Origin: an uncultured Aquimarina sp.
GTDB taxonomy: Bacteria; Bacteroidota; Bacteroidia; Flavobacteriales; Flavobacteriaceae
Reading direction: 5' to 3'
DNA: 64,000 bases
NCBI GenBank assembly: GCA_947500845.1
Contig: CANMTP010000007.1
Span: 62,001-126,000 of the forward strand
Position 1 is the first letter of the stretch. The number at the start of each line of letters is the position of its first letter. Positions 63,724 through 64,000 of the stretch are shown here, piece by piece. The notes under the pieces are model-generated. The model saw nothing but the letters and a program-made list of their open reading frames with translations, had not been told where the DNA came from and did no database searches. A program made the translations under genes and the position numbers.

Positions 63724-64000
63724 TATCTTTTATCCCTTAACTTTCTAGTCTTTTTTGGGACCTCATATATGCTTTCCAATATAATTTCAATTATTTCTAT
63801 AGCTATTCTTAAATCTTCTTTTAAGGGACTATGAAGTTCATGAACCGCTTTATTTCCTAAAAATTTGTGCTCATGCAAGGCGTCAGAATTATTTTTAGAC
63901 AAAATCCCTTTTTCATATAAACCATTAATTTTTCCTCCTAAAGATTTAGATACCTCATTTTTTATTATTCCATTCTCATCCCAATATACAGTTCCACTTT
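63724..64000 (-). CDS. DUF4145-like protein, C-terminal part (partial)
   Basis: The frame is open to the window edge and ends at 63724. About 91 residues are seen, including KINGLYEKGILSKNNSDALH, EHKFLGNKAVHELHSPLKED and LRIAIEIIEIILES. The HxFxGNxAVHE pattern followed by a long helix is that of DUF4145, a HEPN-related domain often found with restriction or defence genes. The N-terminal part lies outside the window. Confidence 0.75.

Overview
The window looks like chromosomal DNA of a low-GC marine member of the Flavobacteriaceae (Bacteroidota), perhaps close to Aquimarina; the genus is inference. The signs are a TonB-dependent receptor end, A-rich start regions without strong Shine-Dalgarno sequences, many TAnnTTTG-type -7 promoter boxes, and typical family members (YceD-RpmF-FabH-AccB-AccC block, NPFEEY-type secreted RHS-tip protein, AraC regulator with TPRs, double-glycine leader peptides).

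Layout. 1-8820 is mostly core: receptor end, small membrane protein, YjbQ, HAD phosphatase, LepA, DusB, a LolC/FtsX-type permease overlapping RbfA, methylmalonyl-CoA epimerase and a tRNA with a CAT anticodon. 8747-16100 is an accessory region anchored on that tRNA. It has a small GIY-YIG gene between copies of the tRNA 3' end, a relic of a helix-turn-helix gene, and a minus-strand operon coding for a secreted RHS-tip protein, two transglutaminase-like paralogues (one broken), lipoprotein/secreted companions and a small HTH protein. 16165-19987 is a compact peptide locus: TPR/AraC regulator, 47-residue double-glycine precursor and secreted subtilase. 20110-54654 is mainly core: riboflavin and pyridoxal steps, fatty-acid initiation, RecJ, RsmI with a tandem pair of uracil-DNA glycosylase family genes, thymidine kinase, alanine racemase, MscL, Asd, large secreted peptidases, LpxH, QueD-like protein and a MATE exporter. 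A second double-glycine peptide lies at 49306.

55671 to the end is a second tRNA-anchored region. tRNA-Ala(GGC) is followed by a terminator, phased 11-bp TTTG repeats and a minus-strand HTH gene. The same arrangement, with a relic of the same HTH gene, follows the first tRNA. Beyond it lies a run of unrelated minus-strand genes separated at nearly every junction by copies of one motif of about 20 bp (TNATCGTTTTATTGAACTTT on the plus strand). Cargo includes a WG-repeat protein, HEPN-like proteins, a Schlafen/AlbA_2 protein, a zinc-ribbon protein, an Xre-type regulator with a perfect palindrome upstream, and a DUF4145-like partial gene. I read this as a gene-cassette array with likely defence content, and it is the best candidate here for an undescribed system. 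No CRISPR array, rRNA operon, recognisable transposase or tyrosine integrase was seen.
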